From positions 186,001 to 250,000 of the forward strand of contig NZ_JABMKY010000008.1 in NCBI RefSeq assembly GCF_013204845.1: a DNA stretch of 64,000 nt, read 5' to 3'. Below are positions 16,239 to 25,925 of this stretch, piece by piece; the stretch's first letter is position 1; each line of letters begins with the position of its first letter. Source of the DNA: Paenibacillus qinlingensis (GTDB lineage: Bacteria; Bacillota; Bacilli; Paenibacillales; NBRC-103111). The notes beneath the pieces are model-generated. The model did not search any database, was not told the DNA's origin, and saw only the letters and a list, made by a program, of their open reading frames with translations. The position numbers and the translations under genes were made by a program.

Positions 16239-18947
16239 TTAATTCTCCAAAATTGGATCTGCCAGAATCAGATTAAGCAATCCTTTGCGATCGGACTTAA
16301 AGTTGATTTCCAGCCGCTTTACCCCCGTAACATTGAGATCGATCTCACGTGCTGCTTGACCGGAATGGATATTCTCAATCGTGGCAAGCACTTTGCCGTC
16401 TCCGCGGATTGTGATTGTTCCTGACGCTGTATCGGATATGCGGCTCTCGTCCGCACCGACTTTCGCTTTAAAACGAGCATATTCCCCGTTGATCATGACA
16501 GAGGCGGTCCCTCCTGTTGCGATATCAGGTGGATAAGCCTTGTCATGTAAATAGATCCCAAGTCCAGATGAATATCTAATGCCATTAATTGTGAAGACAG
16601 GCGCATGATTGGCGGTATTTTGCGTCAAGATATCCCATTTGTTGGTCACCATATGCGACTGTGCTTCGAAAAGTTTGGTCACAGTCAATTTGGTGAGCGG
16701 TGTTGCAGCTCCACTACGACTTGTTGTTCCTTTTCCATCGAGGTTCCATTTCGTCAGATGGGCGTCTACATTCACAGCATACATGACCCTGTCTGCGATG
16801 CTCGGCAGCGTCAATCTGCTCGTACCAATAACACGCCAAAGCTCACTTCCGGTGTTCGAGTCATAGGCCGCAAGGAGTGGGGAACGAGTGTCCTTGGCCG
16901 TTCCGCGATACACCATTAGGTCGCCCGCTAACATCATGTTATCTCCAAAATCATCATTCACATAATTCTCAATCTGACGGTTCCAAAGCTCCTTGCTTGT
17001 AGATAAATCAAGAGAAACGGCCCAATTGGTGCCATCCTTCTTCGCATAACTAACGATTAGTGCTTTGTCGGTTGCATCTGCTGATACGATGGAGCCCCCC
17101 AACTCTTTTCTCCACATAGCGGATTTCGTTTTCAAATCTAAGGCGTACACATAGCCTGTCAACGTGGTGAAATATAGCGTGTCGCCTTTTAAGTTAAAAT
17201 AGTCCACGCGGTGATTGCGAAGATCGTATTCATCCGTAACAAAATCCAGCTTCCACTCCCACTCCTGAGTCCCGGTTTGCCGGTTCAGCGCAACAATTTT
17301 ACCATCTGTGGCAGCGAGCAGCATATCATTGTAAGTGACAAAATCATACCCCATAAAATTCTCTTTCGTGTACGTCCAACGAATGTTTCCAGTGGCTTTA
17401 TCAAGGGCCCGAACATGATTCCCATCTCGAAAATAAACCACAGATTCGTCCATAACCGGTATCGTTACAATTCCTGCAGGGACTTTCCATTTCATAGATC
17501 CCGTTTCAATATCGATCCTATAATTATTCTTTTCATCATTAAAATAAAGGGAATCCTTATCCGCTATAATCTTATATGCGTAATGCTCAATAGGGAACGA
17601 CCAGAGCAAACGGCCATCTTGGGCAGAAACAGCATATACATACATCGAGTCGGCATAAAAAACCTTGCTTCCCGATACGAGGGGCCGTGTTTCGCTCGCG
17701 TTCCAGTCATGAGCAAACTTCAGGCCAGATTCCTTCGCTTTGAAGATCCAAGCAGGGTCGCTTGGTTTGGAAGATGTGGATGTTCCTTGGGATTGAGTAG
17801 ACGGCTGCGCCGTCGATGTGGCCTTTTCCTCTGTCTGGATGGAGACCACACGTTTGATGTCATCCCAAATTACTTCCGCACCGAGAGACTCACTAATGAA
17901 ACGAACTGGGACTAAAGTCGAACCGTTCACGAGTTGCGGCGATACGTCTAGTGTCATAGACCGTCCGTTAAGCCAGGCTTGCTTGGAGTCAATGGTCAGC
18001 TTGACAGCTGTTGCTCCTTTCACACCAATGACCGATCGTTCTCCCCCGTTCCAAGTCACTTTCGCTCCTAAGGCCTCGAAAATAGCTCTCATCGGTACGA
18101 AGGTGCGTCCGTCGATCAAGAGGGGTTCCTGTCCGTCCATTTTCAGTTTGTTACCGTTAATTTCAACTGTAATCGGCGGCGTTTTATCATATTTAACCTT
18201 GACCCCATTACTTTCTAAGTACTTCATGACACCAAGTCCGAGTTCATCCAGTGGATTCCCCTGTGCATAGGCGGTCTCTAGATTCTTTACCATCAAGAGA
18301 GGCGACACGTCGTCTATCCGATTATTGGATACGTAGACATGTCGAAGACTATCCGACATCGTCAGGAGAAGCGTAATATCCTCTATCTGGTTATCTGCCG
18401 CGTCGAGCCAAACGAGTTTATGATTATACAGCGGCGATAAGTCCTTAATCTGATTTTCGGCAACAAATAATTCGGTCAAATTGGATAAGCCACTTAAAGG
18501 CGACAAATCCTGAATGGTTGCTCTTGATGCGCCTAAATGCTGAAGTTTCTTCAGATTTCGGAGCGGTGTTAAATCGGAAACCTGCGTCTGAGATATATCA
18601 AGAAAGGTTAGATTACTCAAATTTGCGATCGGCTGCAAATCAGTGATGGACTGATTGGAAACGATCAACTTGTTCAAGTTTTGAGCAAACTCCAGCCCTT
18701 TTAAGCTTGTGATCCGTTCGTTTCGGAAAGCGTAAATGGATGTCAACTTCAACAAGTCATCTTTCGTAAGAACGCCCTCATTTTTACCGATTGTTTGGCG
18801 TACGACCTTCTCTAGATTTGCATCTTCAATCAGTGAGTCTTGTGCACTGGCCATTTGGACTGGCAGCAAAGCCGAGATCAACAACGCAAAGACTACACAG
18901 AACGCTAATAGCCTATTTTTCATGATACTTACTGGTATAAAAAGCAT
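16239..18947 (-). CDS. Secreted LRR / copper-amine-oxidase-N / PQQ-repeat / NPCBM-like protein
   Basis: A 902-residue exported protein with an unusual domain chain. A signal peptide ends near ASAQ (about residue 35). Residues 40-240 are leucine-rich repeats of the NLTFLDISQTQVSDLTPL type. Residues about 255-375 are a copper amine oxidase N-terminal domain with LIDGRTFVPMRAIFEALGA and VNGSTLVPVRFISESLGA. After a Ser/Thr-rich linker, residues 400-745 hold PQQ-like beta-propeller repeats (LYFTTLTGYVYALDLKTK). The last 140 residues resemble an NPCBM carbohydrate-binding module (SSGLGIYLHD, RFKAKVGADES). No SLH or sortase anchor is seen. The start at 18947 has GAGGGG upstream; an ATG at 18923 lacks one. 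It probably binds cell-wall or extracellular polymers; no enzymatic site is evident. Confidence 0.82.
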   Translation of the reverse strand: MLFIPVSIMKNRLLAFCVVFALLISALLPVQMASAQDSLIEDANLEKVVRQTIGKNEGVLTKDDLLKLTSIYAFRNERITSLKGLEFAQNLNKLIVSNQSITDLQPIANLSNLTFLDISQTQVSDLTPLRNLKKLQHLGASRATIQDLSPLSGLSNLTELFVAENQIKDLSPLYNHKLVWLDAADNQIEDITLLLTMSDSLRHVYVSNNRIDDVSPLLMVKNLETAYAQGNPLDELGLGVMKYLESNGVKVKYDKTPPITVEINGNKLKMDGQEPLLIDGRTFVPMRAIFEALGAKVTWNGGERSVIGVKGATAVKLTIDSKQAWLNGRSMTLDVSPQLVNGSTLVPVRFISESLGAEVIWDDIKRVVSIQTEEKATSTAQPSTQSQGTSTSSKPSDPAWIFKAKESGLKFAHDWNASETRPLVSGSKVFYADSMYVYAVSAQDGRLLWSFPIEHYAYKIIADKDSLYFNDEKNNYRIDIETGSMKWKVPAGIVTIPVMDESVVYFRDGNHVRALDKATGNIRWTYTKENFMGYDFVTYNDMLLAATDGKIVALNRQTGTQEWEWKLDFVTDEYDLRNHRVDYFNLKGDTLYFTTLTGYVYALDLKTKSAMWRKELGGSIVSADATDKALIVSYAKKDGTNWAVSLDLSTSKELWNRQIENYVNDDFGDNMMLAGDLMVYRGTAKDTRSPLLAAYDSNTGSELWRVIGTSRLTLPSIADRVMYAVNVDAHLTKWNLDGKGTTSRSGAATPLTKLTVTKLFEAQSHMVTNKWDILTQNTANHAPVFTINGIRYSSGLGIYLHDKAYPPDIATGGTASVMINGEYARFKAKVGADESRISDTASGTITIRGDGKVLATIENIHSGQAAREIDLNVTGVKRLEINFKSDRKGLLNLILADPILEN

Positions 18948-19065
18948 GAAATTTCCCCTCTTTACAATGGTTCTATAATACTAGCGACTATTATACCAAT
19001 TACAGGGATTTGTGAACAGAAATTTACAACCTCCATAAGATTAGGCGCTTTGCCATGTAAAGATA

Positions 19066-20676
19066 CTACATAGACCTGATAATGCGCGGCAATAAAGGGA
19101 GAAGTCGATCCATCGTAATCGGATCATCAAAATTCCATTTGCCTTCTAATATATGAACGTTATCTTCCCTCATGGATTTCCAGTAGGGATGATTAGTTAC
19201 GCTCTGTGCCATAAGCTTGGAACGTTCATACTCATCCACGAGCAGAAACAGATGGTCAGCCTCGTAATCCTTGATCATTTCGGGCTCAATTGCGAAAAAT
19301 GGAATGCTCCTAGCAATCAAATCTTTCACTGGGTCAGAAGGCTCGAAAGCTAAAGGATGATATAGGGTTATTGCTATACCTCTCATTCCCATGACATAGA
19401 TAACACCATCATTCACGACGAAAATGGTAGCTTGCTTCCGTTTGTCCATTGGATAGGTAAACAGCCGCTTCCATATCTCGTTGGATCTCTGCTCATAGCT
19501 CTCTACCCAATTTCGCGCTTCGTTGGTTCTACCGAATAGATCAGCTACCTTCAAAAGCCGATCATATGTATGCTCAAACCGATCAATTGCTACGATGGGA
19601 GAAATATTGGACAGCTTATCTATCCAATCCATCCGGAAACCACTATATACAATGAGATCGGGATTCAACGCTTTAACCTTACCAGGTTCACCTAAAAGCC
19701 CGACATCAGCTATGTTGTTCAATTCCTCGCGATAGACTACTTTTTTGCCAACTACCGTCATATCCGCACCAATCGGCTTGATGCCGAGAGCCAATAAATC
19801 ACCAAGTACTGCCCCCACTGCCACAACTCTTGTGAAAGGGGTCGAACCTCGCTCATTTGTTATCAGTTTATTGCTTTTAGTGCGGACATATTGTTTGGGC
19901 GTCATCCCCGTCTCATGCCGAAACTTGCGGGAAAAATAATATTCGTCCTTAAAACCGACTCTGCGCGCAATTTCACGTAAAGGGTCATCCGTTTGGAGAA
20001 GAAGCTCCTTGGCCCTGTTAATGCGCACCTCAGTCAAATATTCAAGCGGTTTTTTGCCAATTAACGACTGAAACAAATCACTGTATTTCCAACGGCCAAC
20101 ACCTGACATCCGCAATAGCATCTCAACCGTAATTTCCTCCCGGTAGTTGTGATTGAGATAGTTGATCGTTTGTTGAACAGCTGATGTGGCATCGGTGAAA
20201 GAATGCATGGTTTGGACATTTTCCATAAGAAGGACAAGAAGCTCTTGCAGATGAATCTGCTGCTTACAACGTTCTACGAACTCATGTCTCAATGTATCGC
20301 TAGCTCGATGAGCTACCTGTTCAAGCAAATCCACCAGTCTCGACAAAGGCATCACATCGATCTTCGTCTCGTAAGGAATACAGGGCCCAATATCAATGGA
20401 TGGCTCTTTTTCTCCTATTCCATAGGCATGGAAGCGAATTATATACACAGCTCCAAGCAGATCACTTTCGCCGTTAATCTCTATTTCTGCCTTGTCCCCT
20501 GGGGCCAAAAGCATACAAGATCCTTGATCCGCATACAGAATATGCCCGGCCAGACGAAGATTGCCCCCCATCCGAGCAAAGCAAATGATCCGATGACCAT
20601 GACTATCCGTGGGAATAACCAACTTGGCGGACAACAAGTCTATGATTTTAACCTCTACTATATCGTATATATACAT
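19066..20676 (-). CDS. AraC-family regulator fused to a siderophore-binding domain (Btr-like)
   Basis: A 536-residue fusion. Residues about 1-150 form a cupin-like sensor region, about 155-260 the AraC HTH pair (ITVEMLLRMSGVGRWKYSD, then REIARRVGFKDEYYFSRKF), and the rest a FecB-type binding domain (LLALGIKPIGADM, LNPDLIVYSGFRMD, NISPIVAIDRFEHTY). There is no signal peptide, so the binding domain samples cytoplasmic ligand. The start at 20676 has GGAAGGG at good spacing; an ATG at 20703 has no site. It is divergent from the Cnt/Nik-like operon across a near-perfect Fur box, so it is likely the ligand-responsive activator of that operon and itself metal-controlled. The gene pair 7519-9137 is its broken paralogue. 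Confidence 0.88.
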   Translation of the reverse strand: MYIYDIVEVKIIDLLSAKLVIPTDSHGHRIICFARMGGNLRLAGHILYADQGSCMLLAPGDKAEIEINGESDLLGAVYIIRFHAYGIGEKEPSIDIGPCIPYETKIDVMPLSRLVDLLEQVAHRASDTLRHEFVERCKQQIHLQELLVLLMENVQTMHSFTDATSAVQQTINYLNHNYREEITVEMLLRMSGVGRWKYSDLFQSLIGKKPLEYLTEVRINRAKELLLQTDDPLREIARRVGFKDEYYFSRKFRHETGMTPKQYVRTKSNKLITNERGSTPFTRVVAVGAVLGDLLALGIKPIGADMTVVGKKVVYREELNNIADVGLLGEPGKVKALNPDLIVYSGFRMDWIDKLSNISPIVAIDRFEHTYDRLLKVADLFGRTNEARNWVESYEQRSNEIWKRLFTYPMDKRKQATIFVVNDGVIYVMGMRGIAITLYHPLAFEPSDPVKDLIARSIPFFAIEPEMIKDYEADHLFLLVDEYERSKLMAQSVTNHPYWKSMREDNVHILEGKWNFDDPITMDRLLPLLPRIIRSM

Positions 20677-20799
20677 GTCAAGGTCCCTTCCTTCTCCGTC
20701 CATGCCTGCTAGTATTTAGGGATACCACGCTCTATTTTGTCCAATAAAAAAACAGTTGTTTCTCCATTGTTAATTGTAGCAAAAAAAAATATTATTATC

Positions 20800-20818
20800 G
20801 AGTATGATAATCATTATC
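20800..20818 (+). promoter_or_regulatory. Fur box between regulator and metal-importer operon
   Basis: Seventeen of 19 positions match the Fur consensus, with the full core TGATAATCATTATCA at 20805-20819. It lies 22 bases before the start at 20841 and 124 bases before the divergent regulator start, so it can repress both directions when metal is plentiful. Zur and Fur boxes are similar; the match here is better to Fur. Confidence 0.8.
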
Positions 20819-20840
20819 AATGAAAAGGGGAATTACTTAG

Positions 20841-22457
20841 ATGATCCGCAAAAAATCAACTCGCTTCTTACCAAAAGTAGCTGTGCTATTAGCATTGCTT
20901 ATTACTGTATTAGGCTGCTCAAAGACAGAGCCAGCAACCAACACTAGCACGGCTTCCCCCCAAAAACCAAAGGAAATCACCGTTTCCTGGATGAGGGATT
21001 TGGGCCCATCGAACCCTCATGCCTACTATCCTAATCAATTATTTTCACAGTCCATGATTTACGAGCCGCTTGTCAGCTATAACGAAGGTGGAGAGCTTAA
21101 GCCTTATCTTGCCGAGTCATGGAATATTTCAACGGATGGCAAAGAATACACCTTCAAACTTCGCAAAAACATTAAGTTCTCGGATGGTACGCCATTTAAC
21201 GCTGCTATTGTGAAAAGAAATTTCGATGCCATCATGAAAAACAAAAGCACGCACAGTTGGCTTGGCATAGCAAAGATGTTGGAAAAAACGGAGATTGTTG
21301 ACGAGCAAACGGTTAAGTTAACTCTCTCTGAACCGTATTATCCAGCATTACAGGATTTGGCGACAGTAAGACCTTTCCGCTTCCTTGGTGAAGCCGGTTT
21401 CCCAGAAGGCGATGATACCCTTAAAGCTCTAAAAGCACCGATAGGTACAGGACCGTGGATGATTACGGAGTACAAACAAGATCAATACACCGTATTCACT
21501 AGAAACCCCAATTATTGGGGTGAGCAGCCCAAGATTGATAAGGTAACGGTTAAAATCATTCCTGACAGTGAAACACGTGTACTAGCTTTTGAAAAAGGCG
21601 AACTGGATATGTTATTTGGCGAAGGAGCGATCAGCCTCGATGCCTATAAACAACTACAAAGCACCGGCAAATATGGAACAGCTCTCTCGGATCCGGTAGG
21701 TACTAGAAATATTATGTTGAACACCTCTAACGATAAACTTGCGGATCAACGAGTCCGTCTTGCTCTTCAACATGGCTTGGATAAACAGAGCATCGTAGAT
21801 GGTATTACAGGCGGTGTGGAACAAAAAGCCGATTCTCTTTTATCGAACAACTATCCGTATGTGGATTTGAAAGTTAACCCGATGGATTACAGCAAAGCCA
21901 AAGCAATGGCATATTTAGATGAAGCCGGTTGGAAAATGGCTCCAGGACAAACAATTCGGGAAAAAGATGGCAAAAAATTAGAGTTGCAATTAGATTACGA
22001 TAACACCGACCCGATACAAAAAGTAATGGGAGAAGCTGTACAAGCAGCTTGGGGGGAGATTGGCGTTAAACTGAACATCACTGGTGTAGAATTAACTACA
22101 GCAACTAAGCTGCTCAGAGAAGGAAAGTTTGACGTTCGTTTCTGGTTTAATTCCGGTGTTCCTTATGATCCACATACACTTGTTAATGCTGTGAAAGAAC
22201 CGAGCTTTGGTGTGGCTGAAGCCCATTCACGCATTCCTATGAAGCAGGAATTGGACAAGAAAATACAGACAGTACTTGCCTCTACGAATGAAGTTGAACG
22301 TAAAAAGCTCTATACGGAAATTTTGACAACTTTGCATGAGCAGTCCGTCATCGTACCGATTTCTTATATTAAACAAACCGTTGTGTACAATAAATCCTTA
22401 TCCAATGTTAGCTTCCCAGCAAGTCGTTGGGATCACCCTTTCAATGGAATTAAGTAG
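20841..22457 (+). CDS. NikA/CntA-like metal or metallophore substrate-binding lipoprotein
   Basis: A 538-residue lipoprotein (lipobox VLGC, cysteine 26) of the SBP_bac_5 family. It is much closer to NikA than to peptide binders: LGPSNPHAYYPNQLFSQSM, MIYEPLVSYNEGG, PIGTGPWMITEYKQDQYTVF and VPYDPHTLVNAV line up with NikA landmarks. NikA binds nickel-ligand complexes; the related CntA binds staphylopine-type opine metallophores. A Fur box controls it. It heads a six-gene operon with two permeases, two ATPases and an MFS exporter, the same set as cntABCDF plus cntE. It should capture a chelated metal at the cell surface. Confidence 0.88.
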   Translation: MIRKKSTRFLPKVAVLLALLITVLGCSKTEPATNTSTASPQKPKEITVSWMRDLGPSNPHAYYPNQLFSQSMIYEPLVSYNEGGELKPYLAESWNISTDGKEYTFKLRKNIKFSDGTPFNAAIVKRNFDAIMKNKSTHSWLGIAKMLEKTEIVDEQTVKLTLSEPYYPALQDLATVRPFRFLGEAGFPEGDDTLKALKAPIGTGPWMITEYKQDQYTVFTRNPNYWGEQPKIDKVTVKIIPDSETRVLAFEKGELDMLFGEGAISLDAYKQLQSTGKYGTALSDPVGTRNIMLNTSNDKLADQRVRLALQHGLDKQSIVDGITGGVEQKADSLLSNNYPYVDLKVNPMDYSKAKAMAYLDEAGWKMAPGQTIREKDGKKLELQLDYDNTDPIQKVMGEAVQAAWGEIGVKLNITGVELTTATKLLREGKFDVRFWFNSGVPYDPHTLVNAVKEPSFGVAEAHSRIPMKQELDKKIQTVLASTNEVERKKLYTEILTTLHEQSVIVPISYIKQTVVYNKSLSNVSFPASRWDHPFNGIK

Positions 22458-23394
22458 CTATATTGGGAAGCGACTGTTCGCCATTATTCCTTTGATCATT
22501 TTCGCTACATTGCTCACATTTATCTTAATTCAGCTTTCGCCGGTGGACCCGGCGGAAGCTTATTTCTCCGCTTCGCATATTCAACCGACGGAACAACTTC
22601 TTGCCGAGAAGAGACATGAACTCGGGCTGGATCAGCCGCTTTATATACAATATTGGCAATTGTTAACTCAAATCGCCAAACTTGATTTTGGAACATCCTA
22701 TCTGTCCAATAAACCTGTATGGGACGAGGTCGCGATGCGACTTCCAGCCACCTTACAGCTTGCATGTAGCAGTATCATTATAACGATTGTTGTCAGCATA
22801 GGACTTGGGTATTGGTCCGCTGTTTACGCCAATAGCTGGATTGATTATTTCAGCAGGGCGCTTTCCTATTTTGGCGCGTCCATCCCACAATTTTGGCTCG
22901 GCTATTTATTGATCTTTTTCTTCGCTGTCCAATTGGATTGGTTACCTGTGAATGGGATGGGAAGCTGGAAGCATCTCGTCCTGCCTTCATTAACCCTGTC
23001 GTTTGCTCTTATCGCTGTCTATAGTCGACTTTTGAGGGCAAGTATTTTGGAGCAATTGCAAGAAGTGTATGTGTTGTATGCCAGAACCCGTGGTATTCAT
23101 GAAGGAGCAATTATGTTTAAACATGTGATGAAGATTGCCATTTCTCCTATTATTACTGGCTTAGGAATGAATTTCGGCAAGCTGCTCACGGGTACGATTA
23201 TTGTCGAGCAGGTGTTTTCATGGCCTGGAATAGGCAGGTATTTTATTGAAGCCATCTTTAATCGAGATATGCCAGTCGTTCAATGCTATGTGCTTCTCGC
23301 TGCATGCGCGTTCCTACTTTGCAACCTGATCGTAGATATATTTCAAATGTATATGGATCCTCGAATTTCTTTGAAAGGAAGAAGCGATCGGTGA
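22444..23394 (+). CDS. NikB/CntB-like ABC permease
   Basis: A 316-residue Opp/Dpp/Nik-type permease. The start at 22444 overlaps the end of the binding-protein gene by 14 bases and gives the usual family length; the longer reading from 22336 only adds antisense-like sequence. The N terminus MELSSYIGKRLFAIIPLII is typical, as is the coupling loop YARTRGIHEGAIMFKHVMK. It forms the transmembrane channel with the next gene product. Confidence 0.88.
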   Translation: MELSSYIGKRLFAIIPLIIFATLLTFILIQLSPVDPAEAYFSASHIQPTEQLLAEKRHELGLDQPLYIQYWQLLTQIAKLDFGTSYLSNKPVWDEVAMRLPATLQLACSSIIITIVVSIGLGYWSAVYANSWIDYFSRALSYFGASIPQFWLGYLLIFFFAVQLDWLPVNGMGSWKHLVLPSLTLSFALIAVYSRLLRASILEQLQEVYVLYARTRGIHEGAIMFKHVMKIAISPIITGLGMNFGKLLTGTIIVEQVFSWPGIGRYFIEAIFNRDMPVVQCYVLLAACAFLLCNLIVDIFQMYMDPRISLKGRSDR

Positions 23395-24224
23395 TGAAAC
23401 CTATGAAGAATGTTCTCTCAGGTAAGAAGACCATCATCGCGTGCACTTGCTTCCTGCTGCTTTGTTTCTTAATCACAATTCTAGCACCTTACCTTGCACC
23501 GCATGATCCAATCAAGGTCAATCTAGCATTGAAGCTACAGCCACCTTCATCTGATTATTTATTAGGTACAGATCATCTAGGGCGTGATCTATTATCCCGA
23601 CTGCTGTACGGAGCTCGCATATCATTAGGCTTAGTCTTCCTCGTATTTATTTTATCATTAACGATAGGATTAATCGTTGGAACCGTGGCGGGGTACCAAG
23701 GCGGATGGATCGATACCTTACTCATGCGCTTCTGTGATGGTGTCATGGCTTTTCCTAACCTTGTACTTGTCCTGGGAATTGTAGCGATGCTAGGTCCCGG
23801 TATCATGCAGATCGTGTTTGCCCTACTTCTTGTTCAGTGGGTAACCTATGCTCGGATGTTTCGCGGCCTTGTTGTCAGCTTAAGAGAACGCCAGTTTATT
23901 ACGGCTGCCATCATAAGCGGGTCATCACCATGGACCATTATGAGGCAACACATCATTCCCAACGTTCTGCCCCCCATTGTCGTTATCGGGACACTTGAGA
24001 TTGGTTGGGCGATTATGGATATTTCTGCGCTGTCTTTCCTTGGATTAGGCATTCAGCCGCCTACCCCTGAGTGGGGTGCAATGATTCATGAGGGCAAGAG
24101 CTACATTCGGAGTCATCCCGGACTGATGATGTATCCTGGATTTTTCATTTTACTTGTCGTGATTAATTTCAATCTGCTCGGTGAAGCGCTATCGAATAAA
24201 TTTGGGATAAAAAAACGTTTTTAA
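23394..24224 (+). CDS. NikC/CntC-like ABC permease
   Basis: A 276-residue permease of the OppC/NikC branch, the same length as NikC. It carries LLGTDHLGRDLLSRLLYGAR, the hallmark of the branch, and the ATPase-contact loop ITAAIISGSSPWTIMRQHI. The ATG at 23394 shares one base with the preceding stop (TGATG) and follows GGAAGAAG; a longer reading from 23283 is not needed. It partners NikB-like and the two ATPases. Confidence 0.88.
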   Translation: MKPMKNVLSGKKTIIACTCFLLLCFLITILAPYLAPHDPIKVNLALKLQPPSSDYLLGTDHLGRDLLSRLLYGARISLGLVFLVFILSLTIGLIVGTVAGYQGGWIDTLLMRFCDGVMAFPNLVLVLGIVAMLGPGIMQIVFALLLVQWVTYARMFRGLVVSLRERQFITAAIISGSSPWTIMRQHIIPNVLPPIVVIGTLEIGWAIMDISALSFLGLGIQPPTPEWGAMIHEGKSYIRSHPGLMMYPGFFILLVVINFNLLGEALSNKFGIKKRF

Positions 24225-24242
24225 ACAAGGAATGAGGCTAAC

Positions 24243-25079
24243 ATGAACACATCCCGCAATGTTTTGCAGGTCAGTGGGCTGAATGTCAAAATAGACACAA
24301 ATCAAGGTCAACTTCAACTTCTTCATGATATTCATTTCAACTTAGAAGAGGGGCAAATTCTCGGCCTAGTCGGCGAAAGTGGTTGCGGCAAAAGCATGAC
24401 ATGCAAATCTATCTTGCAGTTAATGGATCCACATACCTTTGTCGAAGGCAGTATTCAACTGCGTGGCCGTGAGCTTAACGGCTTGGATCCGAAGGAAATG
24501 CGCCGCATTCGAGGCAAAGAAATAGGTTTCATTATGCAAAATCCGATGAATGCCTTTACGCCAGTGTATTCTATTGGAAATCAATTTATTGAAACCATCC
24601 GTACACACAGCAAACTGAGCAAAAAAGAAGCCACTGAGCTAGCTGCCGCTTCTCTCGATAACGTTAATTTGCCAAATCCCTATGAGCTTCTCAAGCTATA
24701 CCCTTCTCAACTGAGCGGGGGCATGCTGCAACGTGTGATGATTGCGATATGTATGTGCCTGAAACCCACCGTTGTTATCGCCGATGAACCCACTACCGCA
24801 TTGGATATGGTCAACCAATTACAAGTGTTACGACAGCTAGAACGGCTGCGATCGGAATGTGGGACAACCATTTTGCTGATTTCTCATGATTTAAGCGTCA
24901 TTGCAGAAATGGCAGATGAAGTGATGGTTATGCAGCATGGGAGAATTGTTGAACAAGCTGATGTCTTTCAACTATTCGATCAACCTGCACATGACTATAC
25001 AAAAAATTTGCTAAACGCAAGGATGCAGTTACCCGATTTCACAAGTAAGCCAACGTTCGCGTACACTGCAAACTTTTAA
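24243..25079 (+). CDS. NikD/CntD-like ABC ATPase
   Basis: A 278-residue ATP-binding subunit of the Opp/Nik type, with Walker A GESGCGKS, signature LSGGMLQRVMIAI and Walker B VIADEPTTALDMV. Text such as IMQNPMNAFTPVYSIGNQF is typical of NikD and DppD. It lacks the C-terminal Cys-rich extension of oligopeptide ATPases. It follows the permease gene after 18 bases and is followed by its partner ATPase after 15 bases. Confidence 0.88.
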   Translation: MNTSRNVLQVSGLNVKIDTNQGQLQLLHDIHFNLEEGQILGLVGESGCGKSMTCKSILQLMDPHTFVEGSIQLRGRELNGLDPKEMRRIRGKEIGFIMQNPMNAFTPVYSIGNQFIETIRTHSKLSKKEATELAAASLDNVNLPNPYELLKLYPSQLSGGMLQRVMIAICMCLKPTVVIADEPTTALDMVNQLQVLRQLERLRSECGTTILLISHDLSVIAEMADEVMVMQHGRIVEQADVFQLFDQPAHDYTKNLLNARMQLPDFTSKPTFAYTANF

Positions 25080-25094
25080 AAAGAGGTCACATAC

Positions 25095-25925
25095 ATGAGC
25101 TTACTGCACGTACAGGAAGTCAGCCATACTTACGGAAAAAATCGATTGTTTAGCACTGCACGCCAACAACCACCAATCCTGTCTAACATCTCTTTCTCTA
25201 TCGAGGAAGGCGAATGTCTAGGTTTATTGGGGAGTAGTGGAGCTGGTAAAAGTACACTCGGTAAAGTTATTCTTGGGTTGGAGAAACCACAGCAAGGTAA
25301 GGTCATCTTGATGGGGCACGATATGTACAGCATGCATGCATCCTCTCGCAGAATAGTTCGTCGAGACTTGCAAGTTGTTTTACAAGATTGTTATTCGGCC
25401 GTTAATCCACGCATGTCTGCCGAACAGATCATTGGAGAGCCCCTCAGCAACTACATGTCAATGTCGTTGCTTGAACAAAAGCGAGCGGTCTGCGAGCTGT
25501 TGGAAAGGGTTGGACTACAGGCAACTGACGCTTTGAAATCCCCCCATCAATTCAGTGGCGGCCAATTGCAAAGAATCAACATTGCAAGGGCGATTGCGCT
25601 GAAGCCGAAGCTTATCGTGTTAGATGAGCCGATTAGCAGCCTTGATATGGTGAATCAAAGCCAGATATTAGCCTTGTTACATGACTTGAAGTTAACATTC
25701 GGGCTTTCTTATCTATTCATCACCCATGACATCAAGGCTGCTTACGCGCTGTCGGATCGGTTAGCGGTCATGGAGCAGGGTAAGCTCATAGGGCAGTTCG
25801 AAAACAAGGAATCGATTTTCACATCGTCTCAACCTGCAGTAAAACGCTTGTTACAATCCGTCCTTGCTGAGCATCCGCGAGATCGAAAAATCAAACCTAT
25901 TCAGACAGAATGTCTGTCACTATGA
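25095..25925 (+). CDS. NikE/CntF-like ABC ATPase
   Basis: A 276-residue second ATPase, with Walker A GSSGAGKST, signature FSGGQLQRINIARAI and Walker B LIVLDEPISSLDMV. The SAVNPRMSAEQIIGEPL stretch is characteristic of the OppF/NikE branch. It forms a heterodimer with the preceding ATPase to drive import. Its stop overlaps the start of the MFS gene (ATGA), so importer and exporter are made together. Confidence 0.88.
   Translation: MSLLHVQEVSHTYGKNRLFSTARQQPPILSNISFSIEEGECLGLLGSSGAGKSTLGKVILGLEKPQQGKVILMGHDMYSMHASSRRIVRRDLQVVLQDCYSAVNPRMSAEQIIGEPLSNYMSMSLLEQKRAVCELLERVGLQATDALKSPHQFSGGQLQRINIARAIALKPKLIVLDEPISSLDMVNQSQILALLHDLKLTFGLSYLFITHDIKAAYALSDRLAVMEQGKLIGQFENKESIFTSSQPAVKRLLQSVLAEHPRDRKIKPIQTECLSL

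Noticed and set aside
17211-17915. A 234-residue plus-strand open frame
   Set aside because: It is antisense to the PQQ-repeat part of the long secreted protein and has no coherent domain text.
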